Source: GCA-003244245 sp963712995 (GTDB lineage: Bacteria; Actinomycetota; Actinomycetes; Mycobacteriales; Pseudonocardiaceae). Taken from it: DNA of 64,000 nucleotides. Every line of letters begins with the position of its first letter. Position 1 is the first letter of the stretch. Below, piece after piece: positions 1 to 7,818 of this stretch. The position numbers and the translations under genes were made by a program. Where the stretch lies: contig CAVQKH010000030.1 in the NCBI GenBank assembly GCA_963712995.1, positions 62,001 through 126,000 on the forward strand, read 5' to 3'. The notes beneath the pieces are model-generated. The model did not search any database. It saw nothing but the letters and a program-made list of their open reading frames with translations, and was not told the DNA's origin.

Positions 1-1991
1 CTGGTTTCACTGGTATCTGCACGCAGCAATGACCTGACCCTGATCACGAACGCCGTCTCGTTGGGGCAACGGGTTCTGACCGTCGTGCCGGCCGACCACC
101 CTGACCGGGCGGGGTGCCTGTCTCGCCTGGGCCTCGCCCTGTGGCTTCGATTTTGGCGGGTGGGGGCGCTGGTCGACCTGGACGGGGCGATCACCGCGCA
201 TCGGAGAGCAGTGCAGGCCATCCGGGCTGATCATCCCGACCGAGCGGCCGTGTTGCGCAACCTCGGCAGTGCTCTGCAGGCTCGGTTCGAGCGAGTGGGG
301 GAGTTGGTCGACTTGGATGAGGCGATCACCTTGGTCCGGGCTGCGCTGCGAGTTACCCCTGCTGATCACCCCAAGCGGGCGTTGATACTGATCAATCTGT
401 GTGCCGTGCTGCTGCTTGCAGAGACGGCGTCTCGCCGCCTTGATCGTGGTGACCAGCAACACGCTCTCGGGGAGTTCGCTGGTCTGGCCAGTGAGGCCGC
501 ATCCTTGGCTTTTCTCGTCGCGCACATCGAACCGATCGGAGAACCTGCGGCGGTCCGGGCGCTGCGGCTATTGGAACTCGGACGGGGGGTCCTACTCAGT
601 CAGGCGCTGGATACCCGCAGCGACCTCACCGACCTTCAGACCCGCCATCCCGTGCTCGCTGCGCGGTTCATCGAGTTGCGTGACCAGCTTGACCAGGCAG
701 GCCGCACATCAGTACTGGCTGACGGCGCAGGCATGGCCGATGCGTGGGAACAGCGCCGGGTCGAGGACCGGCACCAGCTCGCCATTGCGTTCGAGGTGGT
801 AGTGACCGAGATCCGTGCTCTGGGCAGTTTTGAGGCGTTCCTGCTACCCCCTGAGCCGGATCAGCTCATCCGCCATGCCCAGCAGGGGCCGGTGGTGGTG
901 GTCAACGTCAGCCGGTACCGCAGCGACGCCATCCTGGTCAGGTCAGAGGGGATCACTTCCATCCCGCTGCCGGACCTCGTCCAGGATACTTTGATCGACA
1001 GGATCAACTCTTTCCATCAGGCTCTCGGCGCCGCGCATGATCCCGATGCCAGCCCGGAGCAGCGGAGAGGTGCTCAGGACACTCTCAGTGCGGTCCTGGA
1101 GTGGCTGTGGGACGCTGCGGCCCAGCCGATTCTCGATGAACTCGGCTACGGGTACACGCCAGCGCTTGGGACGGCGTGGCCGCGGGTGTGGTGGGTGCCA
1201 GGCGGGCTCTTGGGTTTCCTGCCCCTGCATGCCGCTGGGTACCACCGCGAGTGGCCAGAAGTCAATGGCCGCCGCACCGTCATGGACCGGGTGATCTCGT
1301 CCTACACTCCCACGGTGCGTGCGCTCGCCTATGCCCGGGAACGCAACACGGCATCTGCTGTCGGCGAGCGGGCGCTGATCGTGGCCATGCCCACCACACC
1401 TGGCCTCGACAGCCCGCTGTGCCACGTGGTCGAGGAAGCTGAGCTGGTTCACGCGCGGCTTCCCGGCTCCGTACTGTTGATCGAGAACCAGGCGACCACT
1501 AATGCACACCGACCTACCAGGGCCAATGTCCTGGCGCAGCTGGGTGGCTGCGCTATCGCGCACTTCGCCTGCCACGGTTGAGCCACCCCTTCGATCCGTC
1601 GCGGAGCTTACTGCTCCTGCACGATCACGACAGCGATCCGCTGACCGTCGCCAGCCTGGCGCCGATCCGGCTCGATCAAGCTCGGCTCGCGTACCTGTCG
1701 GCCTGCCGGACTGCGTTCAATCCCTCAATCGACCTGGCCGATGAGGCCATTCATCTGACTACCGCCTTCCAGCTTGCTGGCTACCCGCACGTCGTCGGTA
1801 CCCTGTGGGAGATCGACGACGCCTTGGCCGTCCACGTCGCCGACACCTTCTATGCCGCCCTGGCCACCGGCAACAACACGATCGACACCAGATATGCCGC
1901 GCAAGCACTCCACCATGCCGTGCGCCCCATCCGGGACGAACAGCCCGAGACACCCTCCTTGTGGGCCGCATACGTCCACGCCGGTGCCTGA
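1..1991 (+). pseudogene. TPR-CHAT protease-like protein, 5' partial and frameshifted
   Basis: The reading frame is open to the left edge, so the true start lies outside the window. The N-terminal half carries degenerate TPR-like repeats built on an ADHPDRA motif, near bases 90-370. The C-terminal half is a CHAT (caspase-like) domain. The catalytic His motif FACHG ends at base 1578 and is followed by a TGA at 1579-1581. The rest of the domain, with the Cys motif LSACRTA, continues in another frame from about 1578 to 1991. A single-base deletion near 1578 would explain the break, which falls between the two catalytic residues. CHAT proteins are cysteine proteases of bacterial death or defence systems. 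No target or partner gene is visible here. The family call is firm; whether the break is mutation or sequencing error is open. Confidence 0.8.
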
Positions 1992-2035
1992 GTCGGCCGC
2001 TTGCGGGTAGGTGAAGTATTCCGGGGCGAAGTCGC

Positions 2036-2367
2036 GGCGAAGCGCCGGTTGAGGTGGGTGAAATGCAAGGCGGGCGATTCGGCGGTCAGTTTGCGCCCGC
2101 CAGCCGCCAACATCTCGCGGCTGACGTCAATGGGAAGGTAGGTGGCCGGACGGCGCTCGGCACAGGCCGTCAGCAGTATGCGGGTTTCTTCCGCTCCCGC
2201 TGTCCAGCTCAGCGATCCGCTCGCACGCGATCAGGTCCGTGATCTCGTCGGCGTGACGCTGCAGGAGTCCGTACTCGACCCGGGTGAGGTAGTAGTCAGG
2301 CAGCTCAGTGATCGGCTCGAACAGGTCCGATCCGAGCGCGTCGTATCCGATTCCCCTCGTCACGCAG
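2036..2367 (-). pseudogene. EgtD-like histidine methyltransferase fragment (decayed)
   Basis: On the minus strand, one frame reads YDALGSDLFEPITELPDYY followed by TRVEYGLLQRHADEI. This matches the N-terminal motif of the EgtD / Methyltransf_33 family of SAM-dependent methyltransferases. After about base 2185 the similarity continues in a second frame (RPATYLPIDVSREML, then a HLNRRFA stretch), so at least one frameshift is present. The remainder of the roughly 320-residue family protein is missing. The glycine-rich SAM loop is also altered (ELDSGSG). This is a remnant and unlikely to be functional. Confidence 0.6.
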
Positions 2368-2370
2368 CTG

Positions 2371-2511
2371 TGGGGCCTCCGTTCAGGCGTTGGGGTGCCG
2401 TGGGCACATCCGGCCGAGTGAGCCGCAGCCACTCGCCCGACCTGTACCCGTACGCCACGCGCGGTCAGCGGGCTATACCTGGTGCAGCCGAAGTCGGACA
2501 TGTACGGCTGG
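2371..2511. other. Short stretch without a supportable gene
   Basis: Between the EgtD-like remnant and the end of the toxin gene I see no coding frame with family similarity and no clear hairpin. Confidence 0.4.
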
Positions 2512-2760
2512 TCAGCCCACCCACAGAACGAGCAGCACGTCCACCCGCCGCTGGTCTTCCACGATGAGGTACACCACCATGCCGTGGGTGCCGAACGAGC
2601 GCGCCCGCACGGCACCCTGTGGGTTGCCCCGGTGATACGGCCGCCCGCTCCAGGGTGCGGTTTCCAGAATCACCCGCAGCTCGGCGTAAGTGGACAGGGC
2701 CTCGGCGGGTAGCGCGTCGACCTGGTGTTTCGCCTGGTCGTCGGTCGTGACGGTGTACAA
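2512..2760 (-). CDS. RelE/ParE-like toxin of a toxin-antitoxin pair
   Basis: An 82-residue protein starting at TTG 2760, opening with MYTVTTDDQA and ending VDVLLVLWVG. The LPAEAL-x-YAELR helix, the central PWSGRPY-x-x-NPQGAVR stretch and the C-terminal YLI-x-x-x-QRRVDVL strand fit small RelE/ParE-type ribonuclease or gyrase toxins common in actinomycetes. The end of the upstream DUF6247-type gene lies 9 bases before the start, so the two look like an antitoxin-toxin operon. Start choice rests on that spacing and on the family-like N terminus. The toxin class is inferred from motif spacing; which target it would act on cannot be told. Confidence 0.65.
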   Translation of the reverse strand: MYTVTTDDQAKHQVDALPAEALSTYAELRVILETAPWSGRPYHRGNPQGAVRARSFGTHGMVVYLIVEDQRRVDVLLVLWVG

Positions 2761-2769
2761 CGGGCGCGC

Positions 2770-3089
2770 TTACAGCCTGGCCTCGGTGACGGCCACCGGC
2801 TCGTCGGGGGGAGGCTCCCCCCGACGAGTAGCTCGACGGCGCGTCGGACGACCCTGCGGTGTTCCTGTTTGTCACGTGTAATCCACGAGCGCATCCGCCA
2901 GTGCTCCAGCGTGTCGTGGACGCCCTCTAGGTCCAGCGTCCGCCCGGCTTCGTCCAGCGCATTCCGGTAATCTCGGTCGAACTCGTCGCGGTACTCCTGG
3001 TGCAGGGCGGCGCGAATCTCGCTGGGCTTGGCGCCTGGCAGTGGAAGCGGCGGCAGGGCCGGGACGTTGGTCGCGACGGGAGAGGCCAT
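2770..3089 (-). pseudogene. DUF6247-type antitoxin partner with a frame break near its 3' end
   Basis: Starting at ATG 3089, the protein reads PLPLPGAKPSEIRAALHQEY and continues through EFDRDYRNAL and DLEGVHDTLEHWRMRSW. This is the pattern of DUF6247-family proteins that precede RelE-like genes in Pseudonocardiaceae. After VELLVGG the open frame turns into basic, low-complexity sequence. A shift of one base inside a C-run restores the family-like ending DEPVAVTEARL with a stop at 2770, directly before the toxin start. The break lies inside a perfect palindrome (2800-2828). I therefore annotate the gene to 2770 as frameshifted. If the shift is a sequencing error the pair is intact; otherwise the antitoxin has an aberrant tail. 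Confidence 0.6.
2800..2828. repeat. Perfect 14-bp inverted repeat around one base
   Basis: The left arm ctcgtcggggggag (2800-2813) and the right arm ctccccccgacgag (2815-2828) are exact reverse complements separated by one base. The structure lies inside the 3' end of the DUF6247-type gene, at the point where its frame breaks. It could form a very stable hairpin affecting toxin translation, or it could be a site prone to polymerase or base-calling slippage. Confidence 0.85.
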
Positions 3090-3192
3090 GCCGACACCAT
3101 AACGGCCGGTATGACGAACCGGCAGCTCCCGGGTAGCCGACGCGGAGCCGGTCGTTGCGGCCAGTTCGGTGGTGTGCGTCGCCACGACCAGC

Positions 3193-3281
3193 GGCGCGAA
3201 TCAGTGCCGGACTGCGTGAACTCGTCTTGGTACTCCGGGGTGCAGGACGGCGCGAATCTCGCGGGGCACGGTGGTCGACAT
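3193..3281 (-). pseudogene. Second, truncated DUF6247-like fragment
   Basis: Minus-strand sequence from ATG 3281 reads MSTTVPREIRAVLHP and then, after a one-base shift, YQDEFTQSG. It parallels the SEIRAALHQEYRDEF segment of the neighbouring antitoxin-type gene. Only about 30 codons are recognisable. It looks like a decayed duplicate of the antitoxin partner. Confidence 0.5.
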
Positions 3282-3377
3282 CGTCGCTCACCGTGCCGAC
3301 GAGCTTGACCGACGCCTGGTCACGGCAGGCAGCCGCCACCACGTAGAGATCGGGAGACCGTGGTAGCTCTGCTGTGG

Positions 3378-4232
3378 TTAAGCGAAGCGGTGGCGCACGC
3401 TGTGGAATAACTTGGCAATCATGAAGGCTGCGCTCTTGACCGCATTGATGACCGCATCAATGGCGTGGTCGACCGGCTTGACAGGGTCGCCGACTCTGTC
3501 CACCGTGTGGTCGACGATCTTGTTGGCAATACTGACGCCGATGATGCCGCCGACGATTCCGCCGACGACTGTGCCCGGACCTGGAGCTATCAGCGATCCA
3601 ATGAAACCCCCCGAGGCCACGCCGGCTTTTCCGCCGGCCCACGCGCCAGCGGCGACGCCCCCGCCTCGTATGCCGTACCGTAGTTTTTGTGTTGCGTCGA
3701 CACCTCTCCGTAGCCAACCGGCGCTGTTGGGGAACGTGAGTCCGCCAAGGCCGTCGAGGCCGTCTTTGAGGCCGTCTTTGAGCTCGTTCAGCGGGTTGCG
3801 GGACTGGTTGGGGAGGGCACCGAGCTCCTTTGCCCTGGACATGTTCGCCGCGGTCGGCCCTAGCTGGAGGAGGGCTTCCACCTCGGCGGCACCTCTGATG
3901 ATCTCTTCATCGTAGGTTTGCCACCAGGCGTGTTCAGCCCCAGCTGGGATCTCGTCGACACAGCGGTTGAAGCATGCGACCCGCTGGGCCCAGATTTTCA
4001 TGCATACCGCCGCCCAGACCAATGCCCCGTCCAGGGCCACATCCTGCTCGGTGGAGTCGTAGGCAACCTTGATCTCTGGTGGGCACATCCCATCCCAGTC
4101 GGCAATCGCCGGTGCGTAGGGCCTCCTGGTCCCGTGACCGTTCTGGAGCGCGTCGGCGCCCCAGTCGATCAGTCGTGAGCTGTATCGCGCCAGCTCCTCA
4201 GGGTCTGCGAGGTGTTTCTCGAAAGGCTGCAT
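3378..4232 (-). CDS. Hypothetical protein with glycine-zipper membrane segment
   Basis: A protein of about 284 residues. The start ATG 4232 (MQPFEKHLADPEEL) is preferred because GGAAGGGG lies about 8 bases upstream; an in-frame ATG at 4259 is possible. The N-terminal half is helical and rich in Trp and Cys (DWDGMCPPEIK, VCMKIWAQRVACFNRCVDEI). The second half contains a long Gly/Ala-rich hydrophobic stretch (VGGIVGGIIGVSIANKI is its core) typical of glycine-zipper, membrane-inserting regions. No enzyme motif is seen. The layout resembles effector or toxin proteins of actinomycetes with an N-terminal secretion-type helical domain, but that is inference. No obvious immunity gene lies beside it; the DUF6247/RelE pair is the nearest neighbour. 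Confidence 0.6.
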   Translation of the reverse strand: MQPFEKHLADPEELARYSSRLIDWGADALQNGHGTRRPYAPAIADWDGMCPPEIKVAYDSTEQDVALDGALVWAAVCMKIWAQRVACFNRCVDEIPAGAEHAWWQTYDEEIIRGAAEVEALLQLGPTAANMSRAKELGALPNQSRNPLNELKDGLKDGLDGLGGLTFPNSAGWLRRGVDATQKLRYGIRGGGVAAGAWAGGKAGVASGGFIGSLIAPGPGTVVGGIVGGIIGVSIANKIVDHTVDRVGDPVKPVDHAIDAVINAVKSAAFMIAKLFHSVRHRFA

Positions 4233-4331
4233 CTGGCCACCCCTTCCCAAAGAGGACATCTGGACACGATTGCCGCGCGACTCCGAGGATAGCCCGACGA
4301 ACCGGGTGAAGCAGTGGTGTACGACTTGTCT

Positions 4332-4787
4332 TCAGGTACGAGACTCGTGGCAAGCGGCCGGTTCCACCAGCTCGACCAGGACGCCACCGGTGTCTTTGGG
4401 GTGGATGAAGTTGATCCGGGAGCCCGCCGTGCCGCGGCGGGGGGTGTCATAGAGCAGCCGCATGCCTGTGTCGCGCAGCGCTGCCATGGCGGTGTCGATG
4501 TCGGTGACCCGGTAGGCCAGCTGCTGCATCCCGGGGCCGTTGCGGTCGAGGAACTTGGCGATGACCGACGTCGGGCCCAGCGGGGCGAGCAATTGCACCG
4601 CGGCGCCGCTGCCCGGGTCACCGGGGGCGCGCAGCATGCCCTCGTGCACCCCCTGCTCCTCGTTGATCTCCTCGTGGACCAGCTCCAGCCCGAAGCTCAC
4701 CCGGTAGAACTCGACGGCCGCGGCGAAATCGGGCACCGCGATGCCGACGTGATCGATCGCCGTGACGAAAGACGGGAGGGGTGTCAT
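4332..4787 (-). CDS. mce: Methylmalonyl-CoA epimerase
   Basis: A 151-residue VOC-fold protein that interconverts (2R)- and (2S)-methylmalonyl-CoA in propionyl-CoA metabolism. Visible motifs are the first metal ligand region TAIDHVGIAVPD, the EEINEEQGVHE loop, GPGMQQLAYRV, the SRINFIHPKDTGGVL strand, and the ligand Glu in VLVELVEP. The QQLAYRV motif has Gln where many bacterial epimerases have His. As I recall, the mycobacterial homologue also has Gln, so this is probably normal for the group. It is transcribed away from the thiolase gene, with 131 bases between them. The gene order epimerase / thiolase / MeaB is conserved in streptomycetes and mycobacteria, which supports the call. Confidence 0.9.
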   Translation of the reverse strand: MTPLPSFVTAIDHVGIAVPDFAAAVEFYRVSFGLELVHEEINEEQGVHEGMLRAPGDPGSGAAVQLLAPLGPTSVIAKFLDRNGPGMQQLAYRVTDIDTAMAALRDTGMRLLYDTPRRGTAGSRINFIHPKDTGGVLVELVEPAACHESRT

Positions 4788-4918
4788 GAGATGCAGCGTA
4801 CGGCCGGTGGAGGTGTGCTCATTGTCATCTCCGTGCCGATCGAGAGCGCGGTAAGGTCGAATTCAGCCGGAATCACAACCCTGAGATCACAAACACTGCC
4901 ACGCCGGAGGTCTGCGTT

Positions 4919-6118
4919 ATGACCGGTTCTGTCATCGTCGCCGGAGCCCGCACCCCGATGGGGCGGCTGCTCGGCCAGCTCAAGGACTTCTCGGCCGCCC
5001 AGCTCGGCGGGTTCGCCATCAAGGGGGCCCTGGAGCGGGCCGGGGTGGCGCCCGAGCAGGTGCAGTACGTGATCATGGGTCAGGTGCTCACCGCGGGCGC
5101 CGGCCAGATCCCCGCCCGGCAGGCCGCAGCCAACGCCGGCATCGGAATGGACGTGCCGGCGCTGACCGTCAACAAGGTGTGCCTGTCCGGGTTGACCGCG
5201 ATCGCGCTGGCCGACCAGCTCATCCGGGCCGGGGAGTGCGACATCATCGTGGCCGGCGGGCAGGAGTCGATGACCCAGGCGCCGCACCTGCTGGCCAAGT
5301 CCCGGGCCGGGTTCAAGTACGGCGACGTCACCATGATCGACCACATGGCCTACGACGGGCTGCACGACTCGTTCGACCAGGTCTCGATGGGTGTCTCCAC
5401 CGAGAAGCACAGCGCTCGCCACCACCTGACCCGGGCCGAGCAGGACGAGTTCGCCGCGCAGTCGCACCAGCGCGCCGCGCGGGCGGCCAGCAGCGGGCTG
5501 TTCGGCGAGGAGATCACCCCGGTGAGCGTGCCGCAGCGCAAGGGTGACCCTGTCGTGTTGAGCGCCGATGAGGGCATCCGGCCCGAGACCACCGCCGCGA
5601 GCCTGGGCAAGTTGCGGCCGGCGTTCGCTGCGGATGGCACCATCACCGCCGGGTCGTCCTCGCCGATCAGCGACGGGGCCGCCGCGGTCGTGGTGATGAG
5701 CAAGGCCAAGGCACGAGAGCTGGGCCTGAGCTGGCTGGCCGAGATCGGGGCGCACGGCATGGTGGCCGGGCCCGACGACTCCAGCCTGCACGAGCAGCCC
5801 GCCAACGCGGTGCTGGTCGCGTGCCGCAAAGAGGGCATCGACGCGAGCGAGCTTGACATCGTGGAGATCAACGAGGCGTTCGCCGCGGTGGGCGTGGTGT
5901 CCACCCGCAAACTCGGCATCGACCCCGCGCGGGTCAACCCCAACGGCGGAGCGATCGCGCTGGGACACCCGATCGGCGCGTCCGGCGCCCGGCTGGCGCT
6001 GCACCTGGCGATGGAGCTGCGCCGCCGCGGTGGCGGCGTGGGCGCGGTATCGCTGTGCGGTGGCGGCGGCCAGGGTGACGCGTTGATCCTGCGGGTGCCC
6101 GGCGACAACGCGGCGTGA
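4919..6118 (+). CDS. Acetyl-CoA acetyltransferase (thiolase)
   Basis: A 399-residue thiolase, normal family length. It condenses two acetyl-CoA to acetoacetyl-CoA or cleaves beta-ketoacyl-CoA. The acylated nucleophile is Cys88 in NKVCLSGL. The catalytic His350 is in GHPIGASGAR and the second Cys380 in SLCGGGGQGDA. The start ATG follows an intergenic region shared with the divergent epimerase gene. The stop overlaps the GTG start of the MeaB gene by 4 bases, so the two are translationally coupled. It corresponds in position to mycobacterial fadA4. Substrate chain length cannot be settled from sequence. Confidence 0.93.
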   Translation: MTGSVIVAGARTPMGRLLGQLKDFSAAQLGGFAIKGALERAGVAPEQVQYVIMGQVLTAGAGQIPARQAAANAGIGMDVPALTVNKVCLSGLTAIALADQLIRAGECDIIVAGGQESMTQAPHLLAKSRAGFKYGDVTMIDHMAYDGLHDSFDQVSMGVSTEKHSARHHLTRAEQDEFAAQSHQRAARAASSGLFGEEITPVSVPQRKGDPVVLSADEGIRPETTAASLGKLRPAFAADGTITAGSSSPISDGAAAVVVMSKAKARELGLSWLAEIGAHGMVAGPDDSSLHEQPANAVLVACRKEGIDASELDIVEINEAFAAVGVVSTRKLGIDPARVNPNGGAIALGHPIGASGARLALHLAMELRRRGGGVGAVSLCGGGGQGDALILRVPGDNAA

Positions 6119-7083
6119 GCCCTCGCGGCCGCGACGTCGACGAGCTGGTCGCGTACGCGCGGCAGGGTCAGGCCCGCGCGGTCGCCCGGCTCATCTCGCT
6201 GATCGAGGACGGCGCCCCGCAGCTGCGCGCCCTCGCCGCCGCACTGGCCCGGGACACCAGCCGGGCCCAGGTCGTCGGCATCACCGGCCCGCCCGGGGTG
6301 GGTAAGTCGAGCACCGTCAGCGTGCTGGTCACCGCGCTGCGGGCGGCCGGCAAGCGGGTCGGTGTGCTCGCCGTCGACCCGTCCTCGCCGTTCTCCGGTG
6401 GTGCGCTGCTCGGTGACCGGGTCCGGATGCAGGAGCACGCCACCGACGCCGGTGTCTTCATCCGGTCGATGGCCACTCGGGGACACCTGGGCGGCATCGC
6501 CCGGGCCACCCCGCAGGCGCTGCGGGTACTGGCCGCCGCAGGCTGCGACGAGGTGCTGGTGGAGACCGTGGGGGTGGGCCAGTCCGAGGTCGAGGTGGCC
6601 GCCCAGGCCGACACCACGGTGGTGATGCTGGCGCCGGGAATGGGTGATGGCATCCAGGCGGCCAAGGCCGGGATCCTCGAAGTCGCGGACGTCTTCGTGG
6701 TGAACAAGGCCGATCGGGAAGGCGCCGATCAGACCGTCCGCGACCTCAGGCACCTCATCTCCCTGGGCCGGCGGGGCACTGCGGGCCCGAACTGGCGGCC
6801 GCCGGTCGTACAAACGGTGGCCACCAAGGACCAGGGCATCGAGGAGCTCATCGGGGCGATCGAGGAGCACCGGGGATGGATGGCAAGCCACGGTGAGCTG
6901 GAGGCCCGGCGGCAGCGCCGCGCGGAGGCCGAGGTCGAGGCCATCGCGCTGGCGCAACTGCACGGCAGGCTCGGTGACGTGCTACGGGGTAGCGCGTTGC
7001 CCGGGTTGGCCAAGCGGGTCGTCACCGGTGAGCTGGACGTCTACCGGGCAGCCGATGAGCTGGTCGCCGAGCTGGGCGCCTGA
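6115..7083 (+). CDS. meaB: MeaB-type GTPase chaperone of acyl-CoA mutase
   Basis: A 322-residue G3E-family GTPase (ArgK/MeaB). It guards adenosylcobalamin-dependent mutases and gates cofactor loading and reactivation. The Walker A motif GPPGVGKSS is at residues 58-66, followed by AVDPSSPFSGG, the GDRVRM and RSMATRGHLGG switch segments, the ETVGVGQSE motif and NKAD for guanine recognition. The start GTG overlaps the thiolase stop (GTGA). The mutase large subunit is encoded about 700 bases downstream, beyond the opposed MarR gene, consistent with a partnership. I am confident of the family; its specific mutase partner is inferred from proximity. Confidence 0.92.
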   Translation: MSPRGRDVDELVAYARQGQARAVARLISLIEDGAPQLRALAAALARDTSRAQVVGITGPPGVGKSSTVSVLVTALRAAGKRVGVLAVDPSSPFSGGALLGDRVRMQEHATDAGVFIRSMATRGHLGGIARATPQALRVLAAAGCDEVLVETVGVGQSEVEVAAQADTTVVMLAPGMGDGIQAAKAGILEVADVFVVNKADREGADQTVRDLRHLISLGRRGTAGPNWRPPVVQTVATKDQGIEELIGAIEEHRGWMASHGELEARRQRRAEAEVEAIALAQLHGRLGDVLRGSALPGLAKRVVTGELDVYRAADELVAELGA

Positions 7084-7113
7084 TCCGGATAGGGTCACAG
7101 GACATCGACGACG

Positions 7114-7626
7114 TCAGGCTGGGTCGGTGAAGTCGCCTGCGGCGCGGCGCACCTGGGTGAGCAGCCCGGTGAGCTGGGCGGTCTGCGTCTCGTCCAGCCC
7201 GACGAAGCCGAAGTCGATGTCGGTGAGCGCCACGGTGGCCGCCTTCTGACGCTGCCGGCCGGCTTCGGTGATCGTGACCAGGGTGGTGCGCCGATCGGTG
7301 GGGTGACCATTGCGCTCGACCAGGCGGTCGGCCTGCAACCGATCCACGATGTTGGTCACACTGGTCGGGTGCAGCTGGAGCCGCTGGCCCATGACGTTCA
7401 TCGGTAGCGTGCCCTGGCGGGAGAACACCAGCAGGACCAGTGCCTCGTACCGGGCGAAGGTCAGGCCGTGGGGGCGTAGCGCGGCATCCACCGCGGACTG
7501 CAGGATCTGCTGCACACGCATCACATTGGTCACCGCCGCCATCGTCCCGGCTGGTCCGATGCGGTCCTGCCAGATCTGCGCGGCCCGCTCGATCGGGTCG
7601 AAGGGCAGCGGATGATGTGAGTGCAT
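7114..7626 (-). CDS. MarR-family transcriptional regulator
   Basis: A protein of about 170 residues with the MarR winged-helix fold: RPHGLTFARYEALVLL for helix 2, LPMNVMGQRLQLHPTSVTN for the recognition helix and VERNGHPTDRRTTLVTIT for the wing, ending in a helical dimerisation region. The ATG at 7626 is chosen because the family-like N terminus begins there; upstream in-frame codons lack similarity. It is transcribed divergently from the mutase gene at 7819. A perfect 12-bp inverted repeat in between (7772-7799) is a likely operator. In streptomycetes a MarR gene sits in the same mutase neighbourhood. The ligand is probably an acyl-CoA, by inference only. Confidence 0.88.
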   Translation of the reverse strand: MHSHHPLPFDPIERAAQIWQDRIGPAGTMAAVTNVMRVQQILQSAVDAALRPHGLTFARYEALVLLVFSRQGTLPMNVMGQRLQLHPTSVTNIVDRLQADRLVERNGHPTDRRTTLVTITEAGRQRQKAATVALTDIDFGFVGLDETQTAQLTGLLTQVRRAAGDFTDPA

Positions 7627-7771
7627 GCGTGCACGGTAGCCGCTCAATGCCACGTCCACCCTCATCGAGGCCACCCGACCAAGATCACGGTTTCGGTGCC
7701 TCAGGCGACAAATTGTGTCGTTCCCGGCACACAAACCTCGATCACGCTCGCTGTTCCCACGTACTCTGATA

Positions 7772-7799
7772 TCAGTTAGTAGGGCATCCTACTAACTGA
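7772..7799. promoter_or_regulatory. Inverted-repeat operator upstream of the mutase gene
   Basis: Arms tcagttagtagg (7772-7783) and cctactaactga (7788-7799) are exact reverse complements around gcat. The site ends 19 bases before the mutase ATG, just ahead of a GAGGGG ribosome-binding site (near 7808-7813). It lies in the divergent region shared with the MarR gene. There is no trailing T-run, so an operator is more likely than a terminator. Confidence 0.75.
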
Positions 7800-7818
7800 G
7801 TACCGACGAGGGGCTGAC

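Noticed and set aside
4332..4787. Gln in the GMQQLAYRV motif as a sign of epimerase inactivation
   Set aside because: From memory, the mycobacterial epimerase also has Gln here, so it is probably a normal variant of the group.
5350..6963. Open frame of 537 codons antisense to the thiolase and MeaB genes
   Set aside because: Low-complexity Arg/Pro/Ser-rich translation opposite two clear enzymes; a GC-bias artefact.
7772..7799. Terminator before the mutase gene
   Set aside because: No T-run follows and it lies just ahead of the mutase ribosome-binding site between divergent genes, so an operator is more sensible.
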